From contig CM055313.2 of NCBI GenBank assembly GCA_029255685.2, forward strand, positions 40,628,079 to 40,692,078: a DNA stretch of 64,000 bases, given 5' to 3'. This DNA is from Silene conica (lineage: Eukaryota > Streptophyta > Magnoliopsida > Caryophyllales > Caryophyllaceae). The notes under the pieces were generated by a model that had not been told where the DNA came from, ran no database searches, and worked only from the letters and a program-made list of their open reading frames with translations. Positions 23,696-35,920 of the stretch are shown here, piece by piece; the stretch's first letter is position 1; every line of letters begins with the position of its first letter. Both the position numbers and the translations under genes were made by a program.

Positions 23696-24557
23696 ATCTC
23701 CCACTTGTCCGTACAAGGGTATGTTCAATGACGTTATCACACTACATGTGGAGGACACAATCTCCAACAAACTCCCACTTGTCCGTACAAGTGTAGGTGC
23801 GATAACCGAATCTCATATCCTTTTAAAATTTCTCCCACTCAATGTAAGACAATTTGCAAATCCGCATTCGCAAAGGTCGTATCTCACAAGCGATCTGTAT
23901 CAAGAGTGGTTTCCCCGACTAGAGAGTAACTTAACTGATAAAACGAATCTGTATTCGAGCATGGCCATGCATTTCAGTTACTACTCCTCGAGTGGCCCTG
24001 AGAAATGATAAAATCCTGATAAGGGTTTGGATATTTCCCTCAACTCGAATCCTGCCGATATCGCCCAGCATGAAATAACCCAGAAAAAATCCTCTTGGCC
24101 CCTGTTACGGTGACCGTGGGAAAGAAACCAAAGTTACCCAAAATCTGTCTTAATCTCAAGAAACAGTTGAAAGTCAAAAGACTCGACTCTAAGGAACACT
24201 ATGGAGGTCCTATCCACGACCTGGCACCCAATGTTATAAAACATTTAGGACTCCATAACGATGTCACGGGGTGTCCTACGAGATATCCGTATAACTCGCC
24301 TTTGTGATTGGTCAGTCATCCACGTGACTTATGGCTCGTTGAACCCACCATCAACCAACGTCACAAAATGATTACCTGAGTTATCAGCTCAAGTGGGTAA
24401 TCAAGGACCAAAACGATGTAATGTTAATCAGTTCACTTTGTGGTGTTCAAAATTGGCGTACAATTCCACATGAAAAACAAAACATTTTATATCATAACAA
24501 TAAGGTTGAATAGAGTACACGAGAAAATGAATTATTACATGAATTCATAAAAGAGTA
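23696..24557 (-). other. CopD 3' untranslated region with repeated purine tracts
   Basis: 862 bases between the gag-pol stop and the 3' LTR. On the minus strand it has at least three purine tracts of the form AAGTGGGAG (plus CTCCCAC at 23698, 23773 and 23832). The 74-bp stretch 23696-23769 ends in TCCAACA followed by a second purine tract, so it looks like a second, inner LTR start. In CopE the equivalent stretch is part of the LTR. Confidence 0.8.
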
Positions 24558-27500
24558 CTACAACTTAGGAACACATCCAATTCCCATGGAATGAATGTGC
24601 CCTTCATGCTTATCACGTGGTAATGCTTTTGTGAGAGGATCAGCTATGTTGTCATCCGTAGCGATCTTTTCAATAAAAATCTCCTTTTGCTCCACGTAAT
24701 CCCGGATTAGATGAGCTTTCCGTTGTACATGCCTAGCCTTGCTGCTAGACTTATGCTCCTTAGCTTGGAAGATGGCACCGCTATTGTCGCAATAGACGGT
24801 GATTGGGTCATTCGAACTAGGCACTACTGATAGTCCTTGTAAGAATTGACGCATCCATATTGCTTCCTTAGCTGCTTCTGAGGCGGCATAGTACTCGGAC
24901 TCAGTCGTAGAATCTGCTGTAACACTCTGTTTAGAACTTTTCCAGCTGACAGCAGCGCCATTAAGAGTAAAGACAAATCCAGACTGAGATTTCGAGTCAT
25001 CTCGATCTGTTTGGAAGCTAGCATCTGCGTAACCCGTGGCGCAGAGCGTCGAGTCGCCTCCAAAAGTCAATCCCCAATCTTTAGTCCTCCGTAGGTACTT
25101 AAGAATGTTTTTCACGGCTATCCAGTGTTGTTCACCTGGATGAGCTTGGAATCGACTTGTCATACTCAATGCATATGCAACGTCTGGACGTGTGCATATC
25201 ATGGCATACATGATCGATCCTATTGCCGAAGCATAAGGAATCCGACTCATGCGCTCTTTCTCTTCCACTGACTTAGCTTCTTGAGACTTGCTCAAGTGAA
25301 GCCCAGGAGTCATAGGAAGGAACCCCTTCTTGGAGTTCGTCATACTGAATCTCTCCAGAATCTTCTCTATATAAGACTCCTGACTGAGAGACAACATCCG
25401 TCGTGATCTATCCCTGTAGATACGGATGCCCAAAATTCTTTGTGCCTCTCCCAGATCTTTCATCTGGAAGTGGTTTTTCAACCATGCTTTAACCGAAGAT
25501 AAGAGAGGTATGTCATTCCCAATCAAGAGTATGTCATCGACATACAGTACTAGGAATACAATCTTACTCCCACTCGACTTGATATAGAGACATGGTTCCT
25601 CGACTGATCGAATGAACCCATTCTCTTTTATCACTTGGTCGAAGCGATGATTCCAACTCCGCGATGCTTGCTTAAGTCCATAGATGGAACGCTTAAGCTT
25701 GCAAACTTTCTTAGGATGTGCTGAATCGATAAAACCCTCGGGTTGTACCATGTACAACTCTTCCTCCAAATAACCGTTTAAGAAGGCGGTTTTAACGTCC
25801 ATTTGCCATATTTCATAGTCATGAAATGCGGCGATCGCTAAGATAATCCGAATGGAACGTAGCATGACTACGGGTGCAAAGATCTCATCGTAGTGCAAGC
25901 CTGGCACTTGGGTGAAACCTTTAGCAACTAGTCTAGCCTTATGGATATCTTGTTGTCCTTCCACGGCATGCTTTATCTTGTAAAGCCATTTGCATTGAAG
26001 GGGACGTACCTTTGCAGGTAGGTCCACAAGATCCCACACGTTGTTCTCATACATGGAGTCCATCTCGGATTGCATGGCTTCTAGCCATAGCTTTGAGTCA
26101 GAACTGGTCATGGCACCTTTATAGGTTGTGGGTTCATTACCCTCTAGGAGTAAGACGTCATCTGTATCGTGTTCCTCGACCATACCAATGTATCTATCCG
26201 GTGGAATAGAGACTCCTCCTGACCTCCTAGGTTCCTCAGGGATATCTACCGCAGCCTCGGTTGGAGGTACTGTTTCCTCCAATGGTTGCTCGGTAGTTGG
26301 TTCTTGAACCTCCGATAACTCGAAGGTTCTATTACTCGACTTGTTCTCGAGAAATTCTTTCTCTAAGAACGTCGCACTAGCCGCAACAAAAACACGTTGT
26401 TCGGTAGGCGAGTAGAAGTAATGACCAAACGTTCCCTTTGGATAGCCTATAAAGTATGTCTTGACCGATCGCGGGCCGAGCTTATCCTCGTGTCTCCACT
26501 TGACATAAGCCTCGCAGCCCCAAACCCGAATAAAGGACAAGTTAGGGACCGTTCCCTTCCATAGCTCGAATGGAGTCTTGTCAACAGCTTTAGACGGACT
26601 TCGGTTAAGTATTAGAGCGGCTGACAAAAGAGCATAGCCCCACAATGAATCAGGCACAACGGTGTGACTCATCATGGATCGAACCATATCAAGTAAAGTT
26701 CGATTTCTCCGTTCGGACACACCATTTAATTGTGGTGTTCCTGGTGGAGTCAACTGTAGTACGATCCCACAGTCTTTTAGGTGTTGATCAAACTCGCGTG
26801 AAAGATACTCACCACCACGATCCGAGCGTAGTGCTTTAATCTTTCTACCCAGCTGGTTCTGTACCCGATTCTGGTATTCTTTGAACTTGTCAAAGGATTC
26901 ACTTTTGTGCTTCATTAAGTAGACATAGCCATATCTACTTAAATCATCCGTGAAAGTGATGAAATACCTATAGCCATCTCGTGCGTTGATCGACATAGGG
27001 CCACATACGTCCGTATGTATGAGTCCTAATAGGTCGGCAGCGCGCATTCCAACACCTTTGAAGGAAATACGAGTCATTTTGCCGATGAGACATGATTCAC
27101 ACGTGCCATGTGATTCGAAATCAAAGGGCGAAATAGCTCCATTCTGTATGAGCTGTTTAACGCGTTTCTCATTTATGTGTCCCATACGACAATGCCATAG
27201 GTAAGTTTGATCTTTGTCACCTACCTTTATTCTTTTATTATTCACATGTAATATCTCGGTAGTTTGATCTAAAACATAAATTCCATTCATGGAAACTGCC
27301 TTGCCATAAATCATATTGTGCAAAGAGAAAATACAGCTATTATTCTCTATTACAAATGAAAATCCGAGTTTGTCAAGTGCAGAAACTGAAATAATGTTTT
27401 TGGATAAACTAGGAACATAATAACAGTTATACAAAAATAACTCGAATCCACTTGGAAGCTGGATTACGTATGTTCCCTTCGAGACTGCAGCCACACGTGC

Positions 27501-28589
27501 TCCATTCCCGACACGCAGGTCCACCTCACCCTTGATTAGGGGTTCTTGGTTTCGGAGGCCCTGCACATGATTACATAGATGAGAACCACAACCGGTATCA
27601 AGTACCCAAGTTCCGCAACTTGCATGGTTAATCTCAATCATGTGAATAAAAGAAGAAGAAGACATACCAACAGGAGTAACACGGCCTGCTTTAATGTCCT
27701 CGCGATACACGGGGCATGAGCGCCTCCAATGCCCAGTCTTGTGGCAATGGTGACATTCCATGCTTGTATCCTTGCTCTTTGTCTTGCCTTGTGAGTTACT
27801 CGACTCACCAGGCCCACTCTTTGCAAATCCTGGTTTCTTGAACCTGGGCTTACCTACTGCTAGGTCGCCCTGAGCTTTAGCCTTCCCTTTACCTTTCCCC
27901 TTACTGGAGATCATGAGAACATCCTGCTTAAGACTCCCACTCAACTTAAGATCCTTCTCAGTCTGTACGAGAAGGGAGTGGAGCTCATGGGGAGTCTTCT
28001 TCATGTCGTTCATGTAGTAGTTGGCCCTAAAGAGGGCGAACCCATCATGAAGCGAATGAAGCATGCGATCAACGATGATGTTCTCACTGATCTTGCAGTT
28101 TAGGGACTCCAGTTTCTCGATATTCTCAATCATGTTGAGAATATGTGGGCTAACAGCTTGGCCCTTCTGGAGTTTCGCCTCAAAGAAGCGACAGGTATGC
28201 TCATAAGAAACGATTCTCGGAGCCTTGGAGAATTCGTTAGTGAGCGTGGTGAAAATCTTGTTTGCACCATGGGTTATGAAGCGTCTTTGCAAATTGGATT
28301 CCATTGCATAGATGAGTACGTTCTTTATCGCACCCGCTTCCATAACGAAATCGCTATGAGCGCGAATTTCGTTGGCTCTAGCTCCAGTTCCTGGGTTTGG
28401 CGGAATGGGCTCAGTTAAGAACTTGAGCTTTCCGTCAGCAATGGCAGCATTCCGTAGTGCTGCCTCCCAGTCAGAGAAGTTTGACCCATCATTCCTCAGT
28501 CTAGTTGACTGATTCATGGAGTCCATGAAGGCTTTTAGCCAGGATTCACGTGCTAGCTTGGCACTTGGCATTGGGTCTTCACCAGCCAT
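24558..28589 (-). CDS. CopD gag-pol polyprotein (1343 aa)
   Basis: One open frame coding a complete Ty1/Copia polyprotein, in the Copia order with integrase before reverse transcriptase. Approximate residues: gag capsid region 1-215; basic linker 225-270; zinc knuckle CHHCHKTGHWRRSC 278-291; aspartic protease with DTGCGSH near 331; GAG-pre-integrase with WHCRMGH near 463; integrase core with HTDVCGP, LRSDRGGEYLS and a downstream E (about 520-680); reverse transcriptase with KARLVAKGFTQ and YVDD at 1016-1019; RNase H with GYADASF near 1186 and TESEY. The start is the first methionine (MAGEDPMPS), shared with the gag start of CopE. It would act in the cytoplasm as virus-like particles that copy and integrate the element RNA. 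The Copia lineage is not assigned. It looks whole. Confidence 0.95.
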   Translation of the reverse strand: MAGEDPMPSAKLARESWLKAFMDSMNQSTRLRNDGSNFSDWEAALRNAAIADGKLKFLTEPIPPNPGTGARANEIRAHSDFVMEAGAIKNVLIYAMESNLQRRFITHGANKIFTTLTNEFSKAPRIVSYEHTCRFFEAKLQKGQAVSPHILNMIENIEKLESLNCKISENIIVDRMLHSLHDGFALFRANYYMNDMKKTPHELHSLLVQTEKDLKLSGSLKQDVLMISSKGKGKGKAKAQGDLAVGKPRFKKPGFAKSGPGESSNSQGKTKSKDTSMECHHCHKTGHWRRSCPVYREDIKAGRVTPVGMSSSSFIHMIEINHASCGTWVLDTGCGSHLCNHVQGLRNQEPLIKGEVDLRVGNGARVAAVSKGTYVIQLPSGFELFLYNCYYVPSLSKNIISVSALDKLGFSFVIENNSCIFSLHNMIYGKAVSMNGIYVLDQTTEILHVNNKRIKVGDKDQTYLWHCRMGHINEKRVKQLIQNGAISPFDFESHGTCESCLIGKMTRISFKGVGMRAADLLGLIHTDVCGPMSINARDGYRYFITFTDDLSRYGYVYLMKHKSESFDKFKEYQNRVQNQLGRKIKALRSDRGGEYLSREFDQHLKDCGIVLQLTPPGTPQLNGVSERRNRTLLDMVRSMMSHTVVPDSLWGYALLSAALILNRSPSKAVDKTPFELWKGTVPNLSFIRVWGCEAYVKWRHEDKLGPRSVKTYFIGYPKGTFGHYFYSPTEQRVFVAASATFLEKEFLENKSSNRTFELSEVQEPTTEQPLEETVPPTEAAVDIPEEPRRSGGVSIPPDRYIGMVEEHDTDDVLLLEGNEPTTYKGAMTSSDSKLWLEAMQSEMDSMYENNVWDLVDLPAKVRPLQCKWLYKIKHAVEGQQDIHKARLVAKGFTQVPGLHYDEIFAPVVMLRSIRIILAIAAFHDYEIWQMDVKTAFLNGYLEEELYMVQPEGFIDSAHPKKVCKLKRSIYGLKQASRSWNHRFDQVIKENGFIRSVEEPCLYIKSSGSKIVFLVLYVDDILLIGNDIPLLSSVKAWLKNHFQMKDLGEAQRILGIRIYRDRSRRMLSLSQESYIEKILERFSMTNSKKGFLPMTPGLHLSKSQEAKSVEEKERMSRIPYASAIGSIMYAMICTRPDVAYALSMTSRFQAHPGEQHWIAVKNILKYLRRTKDWGLTFGGDSTLCATGYADASFQTDRDDSKSQSGFVFTLNGAAVSWKSSKQSVTADSTTESEYYAASEAAKEAIWMRQFLQGLSVVPSSNDPITVYCDNSGAIFQAKEHKSSSKARHVQRKAHLIRDYVEQKEIFIEKIATDDNIADPLTKALPRDKHEGHIHSMGIGCVPKL

Positions 28590-30322
28590 TTTAGTTTTAC
28601 AGCAGTTTTAATGAACGTGTTCTACACTGAAAAAGAAGATAAAACAAAACCAAATAAGCAACTTATTGTTGTGATTTAAGTCTATATTAAATGTGAATTT
28701 AAACTCGTAGACTCATGCATTTATATAATTGATCTCCCTCAAGAATTATATAAACGATCCCAAGACTCAATTTCCGTATATTGATAAGCCCACAGTTTGG
28801 CTAATTCCAATCGTTGGAACTCTTGGTCGATAGATTTCCGTAAATCCTATCTATTAGTCCATCTCAGTCACTGGAATATTATCGAGTGACCATGATGTTG
28901 AGATAAAATAAATCATCTGTTCCCACTTACCCGACGTAGAAGGGGTCATATTATGCCTACCGACGAAGAAGGGATTCATGGGAGGCTGATTTATAAAGAC
29001 TAATCTCAATTTTTGGTTATACGAGGAAGACCCCATCAACTTTTATTTATCCATATTTAAGTGAACTAAAAACTAGCATTTGCGTGAATGAATTAAATAA
29101 AGTGATGGCTTTTAAATGACATGTGACATCTGTATTGTCACAGAAAACTAACGCGTGACCTCTACATGAGTCAGTTTTCAGGCATGATATAGGTGGTTTG
29201 GTTTTTAGGCGGAATATGATGCAAGCTATTATCGATGAAAGCGTAAAGATAAATGCAATAAACGTAAATAAAAGTCCTAGTGTGGCCTATCCTACCAAAA
29301 TAAACATAAAACAACTTGGAATCCACCGTTGGACCCTAGAAGCTTGTCTTGATGTTTCATCTTGGTCCTTGCAGCGGGAGTGAGCATCCGGTCTCCGTCT
29401 TCTCTTTGGTCTTCGCAAAATTACTAATTTAAATTACAAAAGTAATCCTAGATACATTCTAATTTAAATACAAAAGTAATTACATGGCAAAAACCCAAAA
29501 CGGAGATTCAAGATCTCAAAATTACAAGCAAGATCGTGTCCCATCATTACGGTAACACAATCTTCTAAGGCCACACTAAGTTACAACCGTTTGCAAAAAT
29601 TAAATACGTTATTGAAAGCATTCAAGGCATTCACAAGACGATAAATAAAATGCATCAACTAAAACAATTTATACATGACATAATACCGTTATTATGATTA
29701 ATAAATTTATACCAAACCACCTATTAAGATTAAAATTAAGTGACTATACCGTTTTAATCACCAATTTTAATAAACATATAATCCATTATTTTAAACTGTT
29801 TTAAAACAATATGTATCAAACGAGGGTGAACCGTTTCACTAAATAATATACTATTTCCGTATACAGTATATTATTTTAAGCCATGTGAAAATAAGAAAAC
29901 GAGTTATTTTCGAAAATAAATACCCCGAAACGAGAGCACTCGATCGAGTTACAGGAGCACTCGATCGAGTGTCAGGGTCACTCGATCGAGTGCAGCATGG
30001 CTCGATCGAGTGGCTCGTAAAATTGCAAATCGCTGCACTTTTAAATCAAAACGAGTTTATAACTTGGATTTAAAACTTGTAAATCATATATAAACAACAA
30101 CAAAAGATTCACATATTGCTAAAAATATCGATTAATTAACAATATGCAAATTATAATCGAAAACAAGATCGATTTCTCACTAAAACCCACGCACGGCAGC
30201 CTGGTACGATGGCACTCGATCGAGTGTCACAGGGACTCGATCGAGTGCCTTCGACAGAAGGTACGGTTTTCAAAATTTTAAAACTTATGAAAGACACAAT
30301 TGTAAAATTTTCATGGCCTAAG
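28590..30322 (-). other. CopD 5' leader (1.7 kb) with palindrome cassettes
   Basis: Untranslated leader between the primer site and gag. Landmarks are the shared hairpin 28829-28851 (GATAGATTT / AAATCCTATC), the repeated motif 28922-28982 (CCGACGTAGAAGGGG and ACCGACGAAGAAGGG), a cassette array 29938-30011 and a cassette pair 30214-30246, the latter 77 bp from the primer site. Short frames here are not supported as genes. Confidence 0.85.
29938..30011. repeat. Palindrome cassette array in the CopD leader, 4 units
   Basis: ACTCGATCGAGT at 29938, 29959 and 29980, exactly 21 bp apart, and GCTCGATCGAGT at 30000 (20 bp). Spacers are unrelated to each other. A further pair lies at 30214-30225 and 30235-30246, again 21 bp apart. 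Confidence 0.96.
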
Positions 30323-30334
30323 GCTCTGATACCA
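30323..30334 (-). other. CopD primer binding site
   Basis: The minus strand reads TGGTATCAGAGC, complementary to initiator tRNA-Met, two bases from the 5' LTR. Confidence 0.95.
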
Positions 30335-30336
30335 CT

Positions 30337-31334
30337 TGTGGGGAATAAAACGCGTATTCACCCCAAAATTACAGGATTATAATGAAATATGCAATTGTGA
30401 ATATTGTCATAAGATTAAAAACATGAGAAAAGAAGTACAACCTTTAGTCCTCGCGCAAAAGGCCTAAGAACAGGAATTAATGCAAATTCCCTCCTATAAC
30501 TTGCACCCAAGACTTAGTCTGAGACGTGGCCGCGTGTGCTAGAAATCCTCTCCAATTGCCTTGCAATATAGGGAGAGCTATTTGAGTTTAGATGTGAGAT
30601 CTGAGGTTTTGGGAGAAGAATGCTCTCAAAACCCTAATTTTACCCTGAGAATTATGTTACAGTGCAACAAGAGTCGTCGATATAAGGAGAAGGACTCTCC
30701 TTATATACTACATGAGGCCGGCCGAAATAGGGTTTGGGTAGGAGTGGGCTTTCCACTCTTACCTTATCCTAATGCGTGATTCGACCCAATTAGCTATTAT
30801 TTATTCGCGGGTTTAATTTATAAATCGTAACATGTTATCAGTTATTAATACAGTCGATATATTAATAATGGTTTGATAAAATACGATATTGTATAATTAC
30901 CTAAATTAATATAACTGTTTATATTAATACGCGAATATAATATTTAATTAAATATAACCGTTTATATTTAATTTACGAATTAATCTTGTAATCCGTATTA
31001 GCTAAAATTATTTAATCCGTATTAAATAATAATTCTCAACATCTTATTGACTAATTTAATAGTCAATACCTCTGACTAACCGTTTAGTCATATCCGGCAA
31101 AATGTGACTGTATTTTCATACCTTCACATCTCTCAAACGTGTCCTATAGGTGTGACGTATAGGGACCAGTTGACCACCGCCATCCGTATGACAATAACGT
31201 CAAACTTATCTAGCAAGCCAACCGTTATTGATAAACGTGGATCAACTGGTAATAATACAGAAGTATGCCCTTGTGATCCTTAAAGAGATTTAATAAGTCA
31301 TTGTACTTAATTGTCAAGGACACCATCCCCAACA
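30337..31334 (-). repeat. CopD 5' LTR
   Basis: 998 bp, essentially identical to 22698-23695. Followed by the target duplication AGTGT. Confidence 0.95.
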
Positions 31335-31891
31335 AGTGTTCCCTTGTGTACTTAATACACATAACACACACATAATAACCTTCCCAAAACCGGTACCCTA
31401 TATAATAAAATGGACTTCATTTTATATTTTGTCAATTGTACAATTGTACATGTGTGACATATGTTATGTCACAATTATAAGAAACAATTGTTTTAATTTA
31501 AAATGCATATTTATCAAATAAATATCATTTATAAATTAAATAAATCATATTTAACAATTTGACAAGCAATTCATAATTACCAAAATATAAAATGGTCATT
31601 TCAATAATCATCAACACGATTTACAACACTTGAAATAATATTCAACTTGATTCATTCTAATTTCAACATTTCATAAATATCGATTAATGTTTGACAATTG
31701 AAACGTTTCAATTTCAAACATAAATCTTACTTTAAGATTTAACCTCTGATTTCTCGATATTCTATTTAAGGAATCTGATCAGCTCGTATCAATATACTTT
31801 TGATCAGTTTATCAATTAAGGGAATTGTCCTATAGATGTGACCTAAAGGGATCAACTGACCACCACCGTCATACGACATTAATGTCAAACT
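31335..31891 (-). mobile_element. SoloC: second piece of the Copia solo LTR
   Basis: Continues SoloC beyond CopD; the first five bases are the CopD target copy. It carries one arm of the conserved stem-loop (GATCAACTGACCACC near 31850). The other arm lies beyond SoloG at about 58717-58735, so the Gypsy LTR landed between the two arms. Confidence 0.85.
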
Positions 31892-34507
31892 TGTAATACT
31901 TCGTATTTTTATTTCGTTTTATTTAATATTTTAATATTAACCGTGCGTCGACGAGTTTATGTGATATGTTAAGCTTTTGTAAGAGAAAATAATTTAGTGA
32001 ACGAGGTGCCTTATATGTTAATAGTTTGAGTCGTATATGCGAATGTGTAACAAAACCGTATTTGAGATATGTAATTTGGGTCTTGGAATGCGTGAAAGGC
32101 TTGACCCATATACTGATAGCCACGTCAAATGGGCCTAGGGTTGCGTGAAAACACAACCCATACACGACCTACACACTTATGATATCAGAATTTCAGAAAG
32201 AGCCTCCCTGCCGCCTCCTATATACCCGCCAAGTAAACCCTATTCTAACCTAATCAACATACACACACTCACCACACCTTCTGCCGCCACTTCTGAGTTT
32301 GCATAGGAGATGTTTCCACGGTGGTTTAGGGGTGCTAGAGCAGGTCGTTTGGTCCATAAAGAGAGTATGTTCACCATGTCTTCTTCGTATTTCCTGTTTC
32401 CGCAGTTTTCTTCTCCTTTTGTTTCGCATAATGAAGTAGTATAATTATGTTTATGATTCTGATCTTCGTGTATTACATATCTAGGGTGTTAGTAGTCATG
32501 TTTTATCCATAATTTATAGTGTCGTTGACCGCTTAGGACCTCCCTTGAGGGTTGTTTATCACCGTGTCAGAGTCTTGGTCTTCGTTTTTCCAGAACAAAG
32601 TTTATGCGTATGTTGTTAAACTGTAATTCGAGTTAGTTCTGCTTATGGTGGTAGTCTAGAGGTTAGTATGGTGGTAGGCATGGTGGTTCACTACTACAAA
32701 AAAGCCTAAGACATCAAAGAAAAGACACCTGTTTTTTTTCTAACAGATTTCTTAACATAAAACACCGGTTATTTAATATAACTAGTTTGTAATGTTTACA
32801 TGAGAAACCTGTCCTTCAAAATCCGGTTTCCTATATTTTTATTTCTAATAAATTAATTATCACTAGTACAAAAAAAATACTGGGTCAAGTTCATCAACTG
32901 ATAAGAAAACACAGTTACGAGAGTAAAACCTAATAACCCCTCCCTCCATCACACCCTCAATTCCGGTAGTCCACCAATCGCCTTCATTCTCATCATCGTT
33001 TTACTATGCAATTTTCGTGCCATCACCATCTACAAGTAAGTACTTAATCTCTTTCCTCTTTAATCTACACTTAATTAGCCTATTTTCGAAATTAGGGTTA
33101 GTCGACTTTTAAATTAAGGGTTTTTGTTCAAGCAGCGTCGTTACCTTCGTTTTTGCGTTGCAAATCACAATTCCCCTCTTCCCGTGTTTGATTTATGCTA
33201 GTTTTGTAAGTTATTAAGTACTTAATTCAACATTCCCTAATTTTCGATCCTTGCTTGTTTCATTCGCATTTAAGTTTCACGCTAGGTAACCCGAGCTTGT
33301 TTAGTTACATTTTTTTCTGTTGGTATATATGTAAGTATGTGCCTCGTAGTAGTGCGAGGCTGTGACCGTTTTTCAATGACAATTGGAGCGATGATCGGTA
33401 CTGTGATTGGTGGGTGCTGAGCGAGTAGCAGACTATGTTGGGAGGAGCTAGAGCTGTATGTTAGTCTGTATTTCATTTCGCTATGCAGTTTTGTGAATTG
33501 CTACTGTCTGGGTTCTAGACTTCTAGCAGTTATATGTGCACAGTCAAAACTGCCTTCTCTAAGATGATACACAACAATCTTAGTGTAAAACAAAACTAGA
33601 GTAAAGAAGATGTGGAGTAAGATGTAAAAAGAAAACAAAGTTAATCACGCCCTCAAGCTCAGCTCACAATTTTTTGTAGGTAAAGAGGGACGGCCACAAG
33701 CAAACTTATATTCATTCATTGGTTTGCCATTTTGCTCACCAGCGACGTAATTGCACATGGTTTCCATGGCCATTTGATGTGTCTATGACTAGGTATGTTT
33801 CTTCATCTGCAAACAACTCCAGATGGAATTTTCCAGACCATTTTGGTTTGCTTTCCTAACTGTGAGACGAATTCTCGAAGTTTCTCGAAAGTTGATACCA
33901 TGTAAGATCATAAATGGGTATATAAGCTCAAAGCTTAAATTTTTTAAGTAGGATCATATCTTCCATTCAGGTTGGGCAATCAAGATATTTGCAAAATATA
34001 CAGGTCAATCAAATCACATTGTCATTGTGACATTTTTGTTACCTTTTTAGTTTCATGGTTCACTGGTTCAGCAAAGATTATCATTATTTTTAATTGTCTC
34101 ATACTTTCACTTTATGTAAATCATAGAGTGTTTCTATTTCACATATGTATTTTTGCCTTTTACTGTAATAATTTTTATTAACAGTACTATGACTAAAATG
34201 CAATGTTACCATACTATCCAACCAATGAGAAAATTGGAATTGACAATACTTCCCATGAATAACAAAACATAATCTATGTGAAATAGAAAAAAAATGTGTT
34301 CTAATTTGTTAGGTTGTGCAGTGACATTGTACACCGGGTGCACCTTAGGATCTTTCTTAGAAGTTAAAACGGAATGTCATTATTATTCCGGGACTTAGTG
34401 AATGGCAAAAGGATTTAGTGAAGCTAATGTTAGGTAGGATAGTGACTAAAATTAGTTTTTAATGATTAAACTGATAAAGTAATCTAGATTCTCAACAGGC
34501 AATTTGA

Positions 34508-34651
34508 ATGCCTTTTTCTGCTGATCAACCAGTACAGCAGCCTGAGGAGGATCTTCTGGCCCAACTTCCCGAGTACCCAGAGCTACTCTTTGGGTCCACT
34601 GTGCAGTGTGCGAGCTTTGTCGACTTCCTAGACCTTCAGGTTACTTCTTAG
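34508..34651 (+). CDS. Short exon-like frame in the CACTA element (47 codons)
   Basis: An ATG-initiated frame, MPFSADQPVQQPEEDLLAQLP and onward, ending in TAG after DLQVTS. It is preceded by a splice-acceptor-like AACAG, and CAGGT inside it could be a donor site, so it may be the first coding exon of a CACTA-carried gene. Codon use looks protein-like (acidic and proline-rich), unlike the surrounding AT-rich DNA. I do not recognise a family. Confidence 0.35.
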   Translation: MPFSADQPVQQPEEDLLAQLPEYPELLFGSTVQCASFVDFLDLQVTS

Positions 34652-35920
34652 CGTTTCTTGTCTAGGCCTGACCTAGAGGCTATAAGGATATACCAACCCG
34701 TAGTCGACTTACTTAACGAAACTCCAACTATCGTCTTCATCAGCTTTAACCGAGTAAGTTTCCCCATTGATTTTATCCTATTCATTACTAAAAAACTTGG
34801 TAAAATTTACTTGATAATTTATTTTTTATTTTTTTTTGTGATCAAATGTGAGCATTTCTAAACAAGAATCCATTTACAAGCCTACAAAAAACCTCTTGTC
34901 CGCCTACAGACAAACTGACAAAGCCAAAATCCTCTAAAAGACACATGTGTGCCAAACTTAGCAGCCCATTTTCCTTAGTTATCAGCTATCTAAACCTGGT
35001 TTCTCTCGAAAATCCAGTAGTAGTACGGTAATCTCTACTGCATCTTTGTTAAGCAGCCAGAAAAATCACTGGCAATGCATCCCAGAGAGTTTATTCTTGA
35101 TGCTTCATACGCTGCTCCTCAACCAGTCCTCCAGCTATCAGCCTCTTTCAGGTATGTATCCCCTTTGATGTAACCATTCTTTCTCAATTGTAGACCTATA
35201 TAAAGATGGGTTGCATCCTGGCTTCTGATTATGATTTGTACGTCCTCCATATTATGAGCAGCAACTAGCTAGCTTAGGGATGACCAGTATCTTCTCATTC
35301 TTACACTGGTTCCTTTGAAACCATATGTGATATAGTGCTCCTACGACCATTGCAGCCTGAACACCTCTCTGCATCTTTGACCCTGTACCACTCACACACC
35401 ATTCTAATATATCTCACACAGGGAACATAGTAGCAGTTAGATAATATAGTTTTACTTGAGGGGAATTGAGTTTGTTACTTTCAATTATACAAAGCATATA
35501 TTTTCTTGAAAGATGAAATTTGATATTGAATGCTCTCAGGTGTTTTTCACTGGCACGCGTAATAAGTTATATTCCTAAAGTCTAAATACATCGTTAATCC
35601 GACATTTTTCTGTAAGTGCCAATTATGTTTACTCTATCTATGTTGACAAATTGTGTAGGTGTGGATGGATGTATACACTCTTCATGTGCCTGGTTTAGGC
35701 GGTAAGACATGCGCCCAAATATTGAAGTTGGATGCGACACACTAGGAAGTCCTGGCTGTGGAGCCTGTCTTGGTGGCCCTAGAGACACTTATGCTCATAT
35801 GAATGAACCGGTTAAGTTACAGAATCTTATCCTGTGTTGCTGAGCTCCTGCTGCTGCACGCATTGCGTGTTTATTTTGTTGCTACACGCTGCTAGGTTAC
35901 TGTTATGTGTCGTGGCATGT

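Larger units (their letters stand above)
22698..31334 (-). mobile_element. CopD: Copia element that looks whole
   Basis: An 8637-bp Ty1/Copia element on the minus strand. Two 998-bp LTRs (22698-23695 and 30337-31334) differ at one position that I can see (near 23231 and 30871). The 5-bp duplication AGTGT is at 22693-22697 and 31335-31339. The primer site is at 30323-30334, the leader 28590-30322, one unbroken gag-pol frame 24558-28589, the 3' untranslated region 23696-24557, and the purine tract next to the 3' LTR. The near-identical LTRs mean a very recent insertion. It is the only element here with a full set of parts. Confidence 0.96.

Noticed and set aside
24095-24307. 70-codon frame recurring in CopD and CopE (39123-39335)
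   Set aside because: Lies in the 3' untranslated region on the antisense strand; its recurrence only reflects recent common descent of the two elements.
29938-30246. CRISPR-like look of evenly spaced repeats
   Set aside because: Spacers are only 9 bp, units are palindromic 12-mers, and the setting is plant retrotransposon DNA.
33972-34181. Small frames inside the CACTA element as host genes
   Set aside because: Hydrophobic AT-rich strings without domains or splice-consistent borders; only 34508-34651 and 36830-36976 look protein-like.
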